NCBI GenBank assembly: GCA_022559845.1
Contig: CM040123.1
Location: 316,181,933 to 316,245,932 of the forward strand
Length of the DNA: 64,000 bases
Direction: 5' to 3'
Source: Amorphophallus konjac
Taxonomy: Eukaryota; Streptophyta; Magnoliopsida; Alismatales; Araceae
The translations under genes were made by a program, and so were the position numbers. Shown here piece by piece: positions 42,400 to 52,860 of the stretch. The notes below the pieces were generated by a model. It saw only the letters and a list, made by a program, of their open reading frames with translations. It did no database searches and was not told where the DNA came from. The number at the start of each line of letters is the position of its first letter. The first letter of the stretch is position 1.

Positions 42400-44575
42400 T
42401 TGGTTCAGACTGCTATTCCGAGCCAATAGTAAGGTGGTGGTCAGCCTCGATTGAAGGTCGTGACACCGAAAGACTTGATTCGGATGTAAAGCCGTAATGC
42501 CAAGGTAGAAGGGTCTTTTTGTTCATTGGGTTGAATGATAGTTTCCAGGCCAATGATAAGATGACTGTCGGCTTAGACAAAAGGTCATGACGCCAAGAGA
42601 TAGCATTCGCCGGCTTAGGCAAGGAGCCATGACGCCGGACCACTTGGCCTAGACGGAAGGTCATGATGCCAAGGGATAAATATTTACTGGCTTAGGCACA
42701 GAGCCATGACGCCAGACAACTTGGCTTAGATGGTGTGTCATGTTGCCAAGGAAGAATGTTTACCGACGTAGGCGGAAAGCCATGCCACCGGACAGCTTGG
42801 CTTAGGCAGAAAGCCATGACGCCAAGATATAATATTTATCGGCTTAGGCGGAAGGAGCCATGATGCCGGGTAGCTTGGCTTAGGTGGAAAACTATGACGC
42901 CAAGATATAATATTCACCGGCTTAGGCGGAAGAAGCCATGATGCCAGACAAGGGTGTTTAACAGCTTAGACGTAAAGTCATGATGCCATGCAACTTGGCT
43001 TAGGCGGAAGGCCATGACGCCAAGATATAATATTTACCGGCTTAGGCGGAAGGCCATGAAGCCGAGTAGCTTGGCTTAGGTGGAAAACCATGACGCCAAG
43101 ATATAGTATTCACCGGCTTAGGCGGAAGAGGCCATGACGCCGGACAAGGGTGTTTAACGGCTTAGATGTAAAGTCATGACGCCGTGCAACTTGGCTTAGG
43201 CGGAAGGCCATGACGCCAAGATAGAATATTCACCGGCTTAGGCGGAAGGCCATGACGCCAGGTAGCTTGGCTTAGGTGGAAAACCATGACGCCAAGATAT
43301 AATATTCATCGGCTTAGGCGGAAGAAGCCATGACGCTGGGTAGCTTGACTTAGGTGGAAAACTATGACGCCAAGATATAATATTCACTGACTTAGGCGGA
43401 AGGCCATGACGCCGGGTAGCTTGGCTTAGATGGAAAACCATGACCCCAAGATATAATATTCACCGACTTAGGCGGAAGAAGCCATGACGTCAGACAAAGG
43501 TATTTAACGGCTTAGACGTAAAGTCAAGACGCTGTGCAGCTTGGCTTAGGCGGAAGGTCATGACGCAAAGATATAATATTTACCGGCTTAGGCGGAAGGC
43601 CATGACGCCGGGTAGCTTGGCTTAGGTGGAAAACCATGATGCCAAGATAGAATATTCATAGGCTTAAGCGGAAGGCCATGATGTCGGGTAGCTTGGCTTA
43701 GGTGGAAAATCATGACGCCAAGATATAATATTCACCGGCTTAGGCGGAAGAAGCCATGATGCCGGGTAGCTTGGCTTAGGTGGAAAACCATGATGCCAAG
43801 ATATAATATTCATCGGCTTAGACAGAAGGTCATGATGCCGGGTAGCTTGGCTTAGGTGGAAAATTATGACGCCAAGATATAATATTCACCGACTTAGGCA
43901 GAAGAAGCCATGACGTCGGACAAAGGTATTGAACGGCTTAGACGTAAAGTCATGACGTCGGGCAGCTTGGCTTAGGCGGAAGGCCATGACGCCAAGATAT
44001 AATATTTACCGGCTTAGGCGGAAGGCCATGACGCCAGGTAGCTTGGCTTAGGTGGAAAACCATGTCACCAAGATAGAATATTCACCGGCTTAGGCGGAAG
44101 AAGCCATGACGCCAGACAAGGGTGTTTCACGGCTTAGACGTAAAGTCATGACGCCGTGCAGCTTGGCTTAGGATGAAGGCCATGACGCCAAGATATAATA
44201 TTTACCGGCTTAGGCGGAAGGCCATAACGCCGGGCAGCTTGGCTTAGGTGGAAAACCATGATGCCAAGATGTAATATTCACCGGCTTAGGAGGAAGAAGC
44301 CATGACGCCGGACAAAGGTATTTAACGGCTTAGACGTAAAGTCATGACGCCATGCAGCTTGACTTAGGCGGAAGGCCATGACGCCAAGATATAATATTCA
44401 CCGGCTTAGGGGGAAGGCCATGATGCCGGACAAAGATATTTAACGGCTTAGACATAGAGTCATGATGCCGTACAGCTTGGCTTAGGCGGAAGGCCATGAC
44501 TCCAAGATATAATATTTACCGGCTTAGACAGAAGGAGCCATGATGCCGGACAAAGATATTTTTGTTAACTTATGT
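42400..44575 (-). repeat. Tandem array, about 75-bp dimeric unit (ggcttaggYggaa..catgacgcc)
   Basis: A half-unit of about 30 bp, 'ggcttaggcggaaggccatgacgcc', alternates between forms ending 'gggtagctt' and 'aagatataatattcac'. This gives a period of about 75-76 bp, with a longer form carrying 'gacaagggtgtttaacggcttagacgtaaag'. Some 25-30 dimers by eye. There is no coding potential. Confidence 0.85.
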
Positions 44576-45060
44576 GCCAGCTTGGACGAAAGGTCATGAT
44601 GCTGGCGGTAGAAGTGTTCTTTTGTTCTTTAACTGGATGGAAGGGGCGGAGCCACAGGTGAAATGGTCTTTTGTTCTATGGCCAGACGGGAGGTCCGAGC
44701 CAAAGGTGGAAGGGTCTTTTTATTGTCTGGCTAGACGAAAGATCAGAGCCAGAGGTAAAAGAGTCTTTTTGTTCTATGGTCGGACGGAAGGTCCAAGCCA
44801 AAGGTGAAAGGGTCTTTTTGTTCTATGGTCAGATGGAAGGTCCGAGCCAAAGGTAAAGAGTCTTTTTGTTCTATGGTCAGACGGAAGGTCCGAGCCAAAG
44901 GTGAAAGGGATCTTTTTATTCTATGGTCGGACGGAAGGTCTGAGCCAAAGGTAAGGAATGATCTTTTTATTAACTGGCTAAGCAAAAGGCCTGAGCCAGA
45001 GATAGAAGAAGGGTCCTTTTTGTTCTCTGACCGGATGGAAGGTCCGAATCAAAGATGAAA
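44576..45060 (-). repeat. Tandem array, about 57-60-bp unit (ggtcagacggaaggtccgagccaaagg)
   Basis: Eight or so units with 'tttttgttctatggtc(a/g)gacggaaggtc'. The core 'gacggaaggtccgagcc' resembles the core of the neighbouring 75-bp array ('ggcggaaggccatgacgcc'), suggesting common origin. Confidence 0.8.
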
Positions 45061-45427
45061 TTTGGATGTTGACCCAACGGGATGTCGGAGTCAACAAACC
45101 TTACTTAGACGGTCTGTCCGAGATAAGGGCAGACATAAAACACTATTGTCATCTCGAAGTCATGTCAAAAATGAGCAGCCTGGGAGAGACACATGGTTTG
45201 GGCCAAGGTAGAAAATGGTTGTTGACTTGACAGACTGCCAAAGTCAACCAACTTGGCGACGATGTGGGGTCTAAGCCAAGGAAGGAATATAGGATATAAA
45301 TGTTGACCCGACGTCATGTCGAAGCCAACGAACTTGGTAGAGGCGTGAGGCCTTAGCAAGGGCAGAATATAGAATGGGTGTTGACTTGACGTCCTATCGA
45401 AGCCAACGGACTTGGCAGAGACGTGAG
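45061..45427 (-). repeat. 79-bp tandem array, left part
   Basis: Units 'gttgac(t/c)cgacg..gtcgaagccaacg..cttggcagaggcgtgag' continue at 47852 after the inserted solo LTR. The last five bases GTGAG (45423-45427) are duplicated at 47852-47856. Confidence 0.8.
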
Positions 45428-46699
45428 TGTTACATCCCCTAGTTGATATTGGTGTATGGTTTTAATGATATCAAAATGATTGTGCATGTGTGTGTATGTG
45501 TTTCATTGAGCAACATGATTATATCTTGATTGATGAATTGAAAGATGGCTTTTGATGAGTTGAAAGAATGACTTCAAGGTTCACACTTGAAAGTTATATG
45601 AATCCTCGGTGTTTAAGGAATTAATGCTATATTTATCTTAGTTTTCAGGATCAAATCTATGGGTCATGTTTTGGAACTCAAAGGAGTTCATCAATGAAGT
45701 TCTTCTTCAAAAAGGGAGTTACCTTTCTCATTGCATTGCATCGACTCTTCCTATGTTTCATACATTTCATCAAATAAGTTTTCAAAGTCTTGGTTGGGGT
45801 ATTTTTTGCATTTTCCTCATAAGATTTTTGGGCTTGAAATATACTCAACCTATTTACTTGAAACTTGATGAATGTGATTTTAAATGATGCATATTCATTA
45901 TGTGGACTCATGGTCATTTGGTTTTGACAATTCAAGTGAATGTGCTTAATGTGTGCTTGAAAGTTGTTTAAGCTAACTCATGTGAACTTTGGTGAAATTG
46001 GATTTTATGATACTCACATGTGTTGCTTATATGCATGTCAAAATGATCACATCTCTAGTTGAGGATTTGATGGTTTGAGAATGTGTTTCATGTTTCTTCC
46101 ATATGAGATTTGGGTCATGAATTTATAAGACTTTCTACATGCCTCTTGTATATGCTCATATTTGCCTAAAATGCATGGCTTAAGAAAGTGATTCTTGTTT
46201 GAGAAAGATTAGGCTCCTATGTGCTTGAAGTTGTGATATGAAATGAAGTTTCAATAGCTTTTTATGTATGGTTTTGAATGCACTCCATGCATATTCTTTA
46301 TAGGGCTTTGAGACTAGTCTAGATGTTTGATTTCATCATGCAAATCTTGGAAGAAATGAGTTGTTAGTGCTCAAGCTTGAATCTCATGTGAATTTTGGTA
46401 GATTTGGCTGAATGGTACTCATACCATGTTCACATGCATAGAAATAACTCTTGATCTTTAGCTTAGAACATTTGTATTTCAAAGTGTTCATATGCACCTT
46501 GAACATGGGCTTTCATGTATGTGTTTCATACATTTTTCTTATGGATTGTTGAGCAAAAGTTCTAATCCTTTTTCTATGGCTTTGCAGGTCAAAACACTCA
46601 GTATATATTCCCCAAGATCAAAGGAGTTTGAAGCCTCAGACTCAAATGGGCTACTGAAGGGGTTAAGGGACAGAACTGCACAAATCTGGGATTTTCCTA

Positions 46700-46810
46700 G
46701 ATTTTGGTCGACCGCCCATAGGGGGTCGGTCGACTGGAATTCCCAGTGAAGGCTGGGATTGGCTCTGTAAAATCTAGGTCGATCGCCCCATTTCTCCGGT
46801 CGACCGGCCA
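46700..46810. repeat. GGTCGACC-type palindrome cluster in solo LTR
   Basis: GGTCGACC (46706-46713), a degraded 'ggtcggtcgact' (46724-46735), 'ggtcgatcgcccc' (46778-46790) and the perfect CCGGTCGACCGG (46796-46807). Confidence 0.7.
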
Positions 46811-47347
46811 CGGCGTAAATCTAAAAACGTGGATCCAAAAACCCACTAAACCAAATCCTTTTGTGCTCTAACTTTACCCATTTGTCCCTAGGGTTAATAT
46901 ACACATGTTAAGGGGGTTTTCTATGGGTTTGGTGAAGGGTTTATGTGTTCTTTCAAGTGCTCTATATATACTCTCATGTGACCTATGATTTTAGCAAGAG
47001 AAACCCTTTATGCTAATGCTTTCTATCTTGTAGGCCAAGGAAAAGGAGGAAGAAGAAAAGGAGAGGAAGCCAAGTGGATTTGATCAACTCCAAGGTGTTT
47101 TTGGAGATCGTCGAAGAAGAAGAAAAGGAGCGTCTTGAAGAGAAGATCGAGAGGACGTCAAAATCATCACCGTCCGACTACGCATCAAGAAGAAGCGGCT
47201 TCCATTGGCTTTGGAAATCAAGGGGGATATGATCTTCTTTGTTTATCTATTCATTTGTGGTGTTTTTCCTGAGTTCTATTTGATTTGAGCATATCTAGAA
47301 CATTTGTCTTTGATTTTCTGAACTTGGAGAAATATTGTGTGTGGTTT

Positions 47348-47520
47348 GATCGCCGGTGTGCGATCGTGTGTGGTTATTGTGTTGCGGTTGTTGCAGCGAG
47401 TGTGTATGTATTTGTGATCCAGTCGTCGGATTGTGTTGGAGACTTCGTCTCCGTGTGTGTGTGTGTTGGGGCGCGTCCCCGTGTGTGTGTAGGCGTCGTC
47501 CTGCGTGTGTTTAGAGCGTC
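47348..47520 (+). repeat. Hairpin-GTGTG module array in R/U5
   Basis: Successive stems GATCGC/GCGATC (47348-47365), GATCC/GGATT near 47417-47432, GGAGAC/GTCTCC (47438-47452), GGGG/CCCC (47468-47480), then weaker AGG/CCT and GAG/CTC forms, each followed by GTGTG-type spacer. The same arrangement, with different stems, is in the tandem Copia units (5839-5909, 14300-14347). Confidence 0.7.
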
Positions 47521-47571
47521 GTCTCCATATTAGGGATTTTTCCCGAGTGAAGCCTCATCGGTTCGGTGCGG

Positions 47572-47608
47572 GGTGGACGTAGGGAGACCGTTGTGGTCCC
47601 GAACCACC
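47572..47608 (+). ncRNA. GGTGG...CCACC stem, third Copia family
   Basis: GGTGG-ACGTAGG, inner stem GACC-gttgt-GGTC (extended by GG/CC across a bulge), then CGAA-CCACC. Candidate RNA structure; function unknown. Confidence 0.5.
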
Positions 47609-47851
47609 TTTAAAATCTCCGTGTCCTATGGTTTGCATTACGGTTTGCCTTGTTGTGTTTAATAGCTTAATTTGTTTATCCTGATCGTGTGTGAATGCTG
47701 AGATTGAGAGAATTTAATTATCTTACTTGAGTGAAATCTTCAGTCTCGCCAAAGTTGTTAATTCCGCTTGGTAGCTTTTTAAATTTACCATTGATCGTGA
47801 GGGGACAATTCAACTCCCCCTTCTTGTCCACTCGCCTTCCTAGGGACCAAA

Positions 47852-48480
47852 GTGAGGCCTTAGCCAAGGGCAGAATATAGAATAAATGTTGACTCGACGT
47901 CATGTCGAAGCCAATGAACTTGGCAGAGGCATGAGGCCTAAGCTAATGGCAGAATATAGGATAGGTGTTGACTCGACGTCACGCCCAAGCCAACGAACTT
48001 GGCAGAGGCGTGAGGCCTTAGCCAAGGGCAGAATATAGAATGAGTGTTGACTTGACGTCCTATCGAAGTCGACGAACTTGGCAGAGGCGTGAGGCCTAAG
48101 TCAAGGGCAGAATATAGGATAAGTGCTGACTCGACGTCCTGTCGAAGCCAACGAGCTTGGCGAAGGCGTGAGGCCTTAGCCAAGGGCAAAATATAGGATA
48201 GGTGTTGACTCGACGTCCTGTCGAAGCCAACGAACCTGGCAGAGGCGTGAGGCCTTAGCCAAGGGTAGAATATAGGATAAGTGTTGACTCGACGTCCTAT
48301 CGAAGCCAACGAATTTGGCGAAGGCGTGAGGCCTTAGCCAAGGGTAGAATATAGGATAGGTGTTGACTCGACGTCCTGTCGAAGCCAACGAACTTGGCAG
48401 AGGCATGAGGCCTTAGCCAAGGGCTGAATATAGAATAGGTGTTGACTCAACGTCATGTCGAAGTCAACGGGCCCTGTTCC
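47852..48480 (-). repeat. 79-bp tandem array, right part
   Basis: 'gttgactcgacg' recurs at 47888, 47967 and 48046, period 79, about eight units. Unit core: 'ggcagaggcgtgaggccttagccaagggcagaatatag'. Open frames on the minus strand are period artefacts. Confidence 0.85.
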
Positions 48481-48784
48481 GATGGAAGGTTTGGGGTGAG
48501 GGCAGACCAGATGGTAAACGGATGAGAGGCCCAGACCCAGGGCTAAATATTGATGTTAATCCGATGAAATATCAGAGTCAACAAACCTTGCCCAGACGAA
48601 AGGTTGGAAATAAGGGTAGAATGTGTAGATGAGGATGTCAACCTCACGTCATGTTGAAGTTGACCAACCCAGTAGAGACGTGAGGTCTAAGCCAGGATAG
48701 AATATGGACGTTGACTCATGAAGAGGTCGGGGCCAACAAACCTTGCCCAGACGGAAGGTCTGAGACAAAGCGAAGAAGTCCTTT
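48481..48784. repeat. Degenerate copies of the neighbouring tandem families
   Basis: Mixed units such as 'cagacg(a/g)aaggt(c/t)tgga' and 'gttgactcatgaagaggtcgggg' linking the 79-bp and 57-bp families. Confidence 0.6.
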
Positions 48785-49380
48785 TTGTTAGTTTATTTGT
48801 TTGTGTTGATTGAATTTGTTGAATTTGTTGAGTTCATCGAATTTGTTAAGTTTACTGGGTTTATTGCTTTTATTGGACTTGTTGGATTTATTGAGTTTGT
48901 TGGTTTAGTTCGTTGAGTTTATTGGGTTTGTTAAACATTTTTTCAATCCATTGAGTTTATTGGTTTTATTAGGTTTATTGAGTTCATTGATTTATTAGGT
49001 TGATTGATTTTGCCCGGTTCATTAGGTTTATTGAATTCTGTTATATCAATTGAGTTTATTGATTTTATTGGGTTTATTAGGCTCGTTGGGCTTATTATTT
49101 TCCCTGAGTTTATTTGGCTTGTTTGATTTATTAAATTGATTAAATTTATCATGGTTTAGTTAGTTCACTGGATTGATTGATTTTTTTTTGGTGATTGATT
49201 TTGTTATGTTTATTGGGTTTATTGAGTTTGCTAAATCTGTTGAATTTATTGGTTTTGTTGAATTTGTTGAGTTTGTTGATTCATTAACTTTATTTTAAAT
49301 CATTATCTTCATTATCTTCATTTTTTTATTTTTTTATTTCTTCTTTTGTTTTTATTGTGTTTTTTTATTTTGTTTTTGGT
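48785..49380. repeat. Degenerate TTG/TTA-rich short repeat
   Basis: Irregular 9-15-bp repetition of 'ttgattttattgagtttatt'-like words; on the minus strand it reads as Ile/Asn/Leu/Lys-rich frames. Followed to 49499 by non-repetitive sequence without a gene. Confidence 0.75.
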
Positions 49381-49499
49381 CTCCCTGGCACAGACTCGTC
49401 TATGGTGCGAGATATTTATTCGGTGGGACTATTGGTGACTTTCATTGTTTATTATGCCGGTGGGACTAGGGATTAATGTACAAGAGTCCGACCAAGACG

Positions 49500-49504
49500 G
49501 GGTG
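49500..49504. other. Target-site duplication GGGTG (left)
   Basis: GGGTG immediately before the Tekay 5' LTR, identical to 60467-60471 immediately after the 3' LTR. Confidence 0.9.
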
Positions 49505-49616
49505 TGTAGCAACCCTGATAAATGAATATTTGAAATAAATTAAAACATATATATATTACAGTAGTAATACAGATAATGAGAATAGGATTAATCAGAAGAA
49601 GTAAAACAAAAATAAA

Positions 49617-49868
49617 ATAACGCCTCTTATTAGGGCGTTAATTCAAAAAGAAACGCCTCTATCAAAGGCATGACTAAAGAAAGGATGCCCACACGTGCGG
49701 TCGTCAACTCTCACGACCAAATAGGCAAGTAAAAGAAACGCCCATATATGGGGCGTGTTTCAAAAATAAGGAACGCCCTTATCCAAGACGTTTCTTAAGA
49801 AACGACCTGAACTAGGTCGTCAATTCAAGAATCGACGCCCTGACCAAAGGCGTTAATTCAGTTCGTAA
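49617..49868. repeat. Palindrome cluster 1 (ACGCC..GGCGT), six units
   Basis: Units include TAACGCC-N9-GGCGTTA, AAACGCCC-atatat-GGGGCGTGTTT and ACGACC-tgaacta-GGTCGT. Loops are about 6-9 bases. The cluster is duplicated in the 3' LTR at about 57404-57655. Confidence 0.75.
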
Positions 49869-49997
49869 ACCGTTCGAACCCAGAACTTATCCAGAGTAAG
49901 TGATAAGTATTAGAAAGAGTTATAACGTGGCAATAACTCTATATTGGAAACATTACTTCCACTAGAACTCTAACCCTAATTGGACCCCCTAAATCCC

Positions 49998-50005
49998 TAT
50001 AAATA
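49998..50005 (+). promoter_or_regulatory. TATA box of Tekay LTR
   Basis: TATAAATA in 'aatccctataaataatc', about 490 bp into the LTR. The 3' LTR has the same motif near 57784. Confidence 0.6.
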
Positions 50006-50516
50006 ATCTTCTGCTCGAACCCTAGAAGCTATTTGGTCGACTGCTGCTACGGTATGTATAGAACCAAAGGTTATTCCTCATCGTTTTCTATGTTATACGA
50101 TCGTGTGAAGAACATTAATTGATCTTCTCTTATTTGTAGGAAGTCTGCTTGTCGAACGTGAAGAGCAAGGTACTGTTCTTCTATCTTTTCCCTAGTTATA
50201 GCTGTGAAGATTATTTAAATATCTTCATCTTCCTTCCTTTTCTCTCCCTCTACAGGTTGACGGTAGAGTGAAGATTTCTGAAGAACGATTGTTCTTCTTC
50301 TTGCTGTTGCTACGGCTATTATTGAGTTGCAGTTGAAGCTTCAGAGTATTAGGCTTCTCACCAAATCCTTCAGAGTTCATCTTCAAATCCATTATTAAGG
50401 TAGGATTTTCTCAAGTCACTGTAGCCCAAACTAAATTGATACAGTACAATAATTATCATGCATATACATGGTTTGGTTTACTATAGTTTCTGAACGACTT
50501 TCTGTTAATTTCTTGA

Positions 50517-51235
50517 AAGAAACGTCCTTAGCAAGGGCGTGACTATGAAATACACGCCCCAGACTAGGGCGCTAATTTACAAGACACGACCCTGCCCAGG
50601 TCGTCAATTTTATATTTGACGCCCTGTACACAGGCGTTAATTTCATGTAAATCTTAAGAACTGATTATCCATGCAATTACATGAAATCAAATCAATAATT
50701 GTTAACGGTTAAAAGTCAATAAACATGAAACATCAAATCCAATATACTGCATCTGAATTCCTGCCAATTTTCCTGTCATGACTATATGATTGTTATCCTT
50801 GATTATCGTGCAAATCTTGCTGATCATGTAAATTCCTGATATTTCTTGAATTCACGACCTAGACTAGGTCGTTTTCCCTGTGGTAACGCCCCATCACAGG
50901 GCGTGAATTAAAAATAAACGCCCCTTACTAGGGCACGTATCTGTTAAAATCCTAGAATATATATTCTGAGAAGATAAGAATTTATGATTAACGCCCCTGA
51001 CAAGGGCGCGTTTTTGATAATTTCTGAAAATAAATATGTTCTGAAAAATATTGTAAATAAAAAAAACGCCTGCTACTGTAGTCGTCAACTCTTGAAGAAA
51101 CGCCCCTCCCGAAGGCGCGTTTTAGATAAATTATTGAATTATTGAAAATTCTGCAAAACGGATCATATGTAAACGCCCTTCTGTTAGGCGTTAATTACTT
51201 GAGAAACGACTTGACCTAAGTCGTTATTTTACTGT
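50517..51235. repeat. Palindrome cluster 2 (ACGCCC..GGGCGT and ACGACC..GGTCGT), about twelve units
   Basis: Units such as ACGCCCC-agacta-GGGCG, ACGACC-tagacta-GGTCGT and ACGACTT-gacct-AAGTCGT. The inner stem bases change together (GCC/GGC, GACC/GGTC, GACTT/AAGTC), so pairing is kept. Repeated in the 3' LTR at about 58304-59010. Confidence 0.75.
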
Positions 51236-52692
51236 AAACTGATTTTTCCTCTGATTTGATAACCGATGGTTTTATATATCATAATATATATATATCGGCA
51301 CTATTCTCCACTCCGTGAGTATAGTCCCACTTTTCACGGTGTTTTATCGATCACACTCAATTCTCATTGACATACAAGCTCTCCATTGGACATTCCGTTC
51401 CTTTGGACTAGCGAGTTAGTCATAGAGACCTCCGTAAGACTCCTCGTAGCCTTGGATTCCCTCAAGGCCGACTGAGCTGGTTGTACCCTAAAAACCCATT
51501 ACACTATTGATGCCATGTCACTCTAAAGAAACATGGTATACCGGCCCTTATGATTATACAAAGAGTATATCATAAGAAAATTCTTAATGGGATGATGATA
51601 TCATGCCATATCATGTCGTTCTTGTAAACCCCAATTCTATGATAAGAATGAGGGTATCTTACCTTGATATACTGTTCATGTGGACCTCAATTCTATATAA
51701 AGAGTGTCCATATTAATTTGTCATGGTACCTAAGTTAAGGGAACCATATTCTACCTAGTTTTATCGATATCGTGATTATACCGTTATTATCGCCATTCTA
51801 TGACCTTTGTCATATTTTGGACTCTATTCTATCAAAGTTGTCGTACGTGTCTACAAGCTTGATTATTGAAATTCTATGATGGCTATAAACAAGAGTGGAT
51901 GTCAAAACACATGATAAATGCCTGCGCATATAGGGCCCGATCTGGTCCTGGGAGGAGCACCCGAAAGTACTTGTGCCCATGGGAGTTAAAATGATAAGGT
52001 ATCTGGCATTATACCGAGTACTTGACTTGCTTGATTGGACATTCCACAAACATCTTGTACTTGAATCGTACTTGACTTTACATGAAATGCGTGGCCCGAA
52101 AGAGGGTAATTTACTTGCTTGATACATGATAGCCAAAGTTCTTGACATGACTCGATAATGGTACTTGCTTGAATATCTTGAATAACTTGTATCTTGTTGA
52201 AAGTTCATGATAAGTTCATCTTATTTCCTTGATATTACATTCTCTCTATCTTGTCGTTTCGTGCGAGCATGCATAGCCTTATTGCATTCATGAAAATGTA
52301 ATTACTTAAACCCCTTGCTAGTACTTGAGATATAATTTCCTACTGAGCGTTCGCTCATTCCGTTTGTCCCTTTCTACTTTTCAGGTAAGTCCGACGACGA
52401 TGGAAGTCAATCGGATGGGAATGGTCAAGAGTGAAAGTGATAGAGCTTCTAAAAGTGTCGTCTAGTCTTTTCCATAGTTTCTTGAGTCAAATATGTATTC
52501 TTTTCCTTTTTGTTAAACAGAGTATTGGATTTGTAATAGTCTCTCCATTATGAAATAAAGGATTGGGTTATCTTGCTATTTTGCGCATCTCTGTCTTTGT
52601 GTCGAATACACGACCACTCTGATTGACATGATTGATATAGACACGTCGCGCATCTCCGGGTATCTTCCGCGCTCGGGGCGTGACAGTCTTTG

Positions 52693-52705
52693 TGGTATCA
52701 GAGCC
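52693..52705 (+). other. Tekay primer binding site (initiator tRNA-Met)
   Basis: TGGTATCAGAGCC seven bases after the 5' LTR end. Confidence 0.9.
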
Positions 52706-52860
52706 TAAGGTATTCAATTCCTAGGAAACCCAAGTCCAAGGATAGGTTTCAAAACCTTTAACCAAGTGAGAGTGGGTAGAACCAAGGGTTAAATGATCAA
52801 TGAGTCCTTTATAAGATCATAGTGACATAATACTAACATAGCTATTGTAATTGTAGGATA

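Larger units (their letters stand above)
45428..47851 (+). mobile_element. Solo LTR of a third Copia family (2.4 kb)
   Basis: Inserted in a 79-bp tandem array with a perfect 5-bp target duplication GTGAG (45423-45427, 47852-47856). It begins TGTTACATCC and ends GGGACCAAA; the expected AACA end has probably lost a C. Copia LTR landmarks are present: 'gatatcaaaatgatt' near the start, a GGTGG..CCACC stem at 47572-47608, 'attcaactcccccttcttg' just before the end. U3 carries GGTCGACC at 46706-46713 and CCGGTCGACCGG at 46796-46807. R/U5 carries hairpins separated by GTGTG. No protein is encoded; an 85-codon frame at 46492 is not recognisable. Confidence 0.8.
49505..52685 (+). repeat. Tekay 5' LTR (3181 bp)
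   Basis: TGTAGCAACC start, GGGGCGTGACA end. TATA box TATAAATA at 49998-50005. Two clusters of palindromic units: 49617-49868 upstream of the TATA box (U3) and 50517-51235 downstream (transcribed R/U5). Confidence 0.95.

Noticed and set aside
45428..47851. Unknown gene between satellite arrays
   Set aside because: The GTGAG duplication, Copia LTR landmarks and absence of domains identify the segment as a solo LTR.
42413..48406. Frames of 60-123 codons in the tandem arrays
   Set aside because: They repeat with the satellite period, mostly on the minus strand, and stop at unit variants; no gene-like feature.
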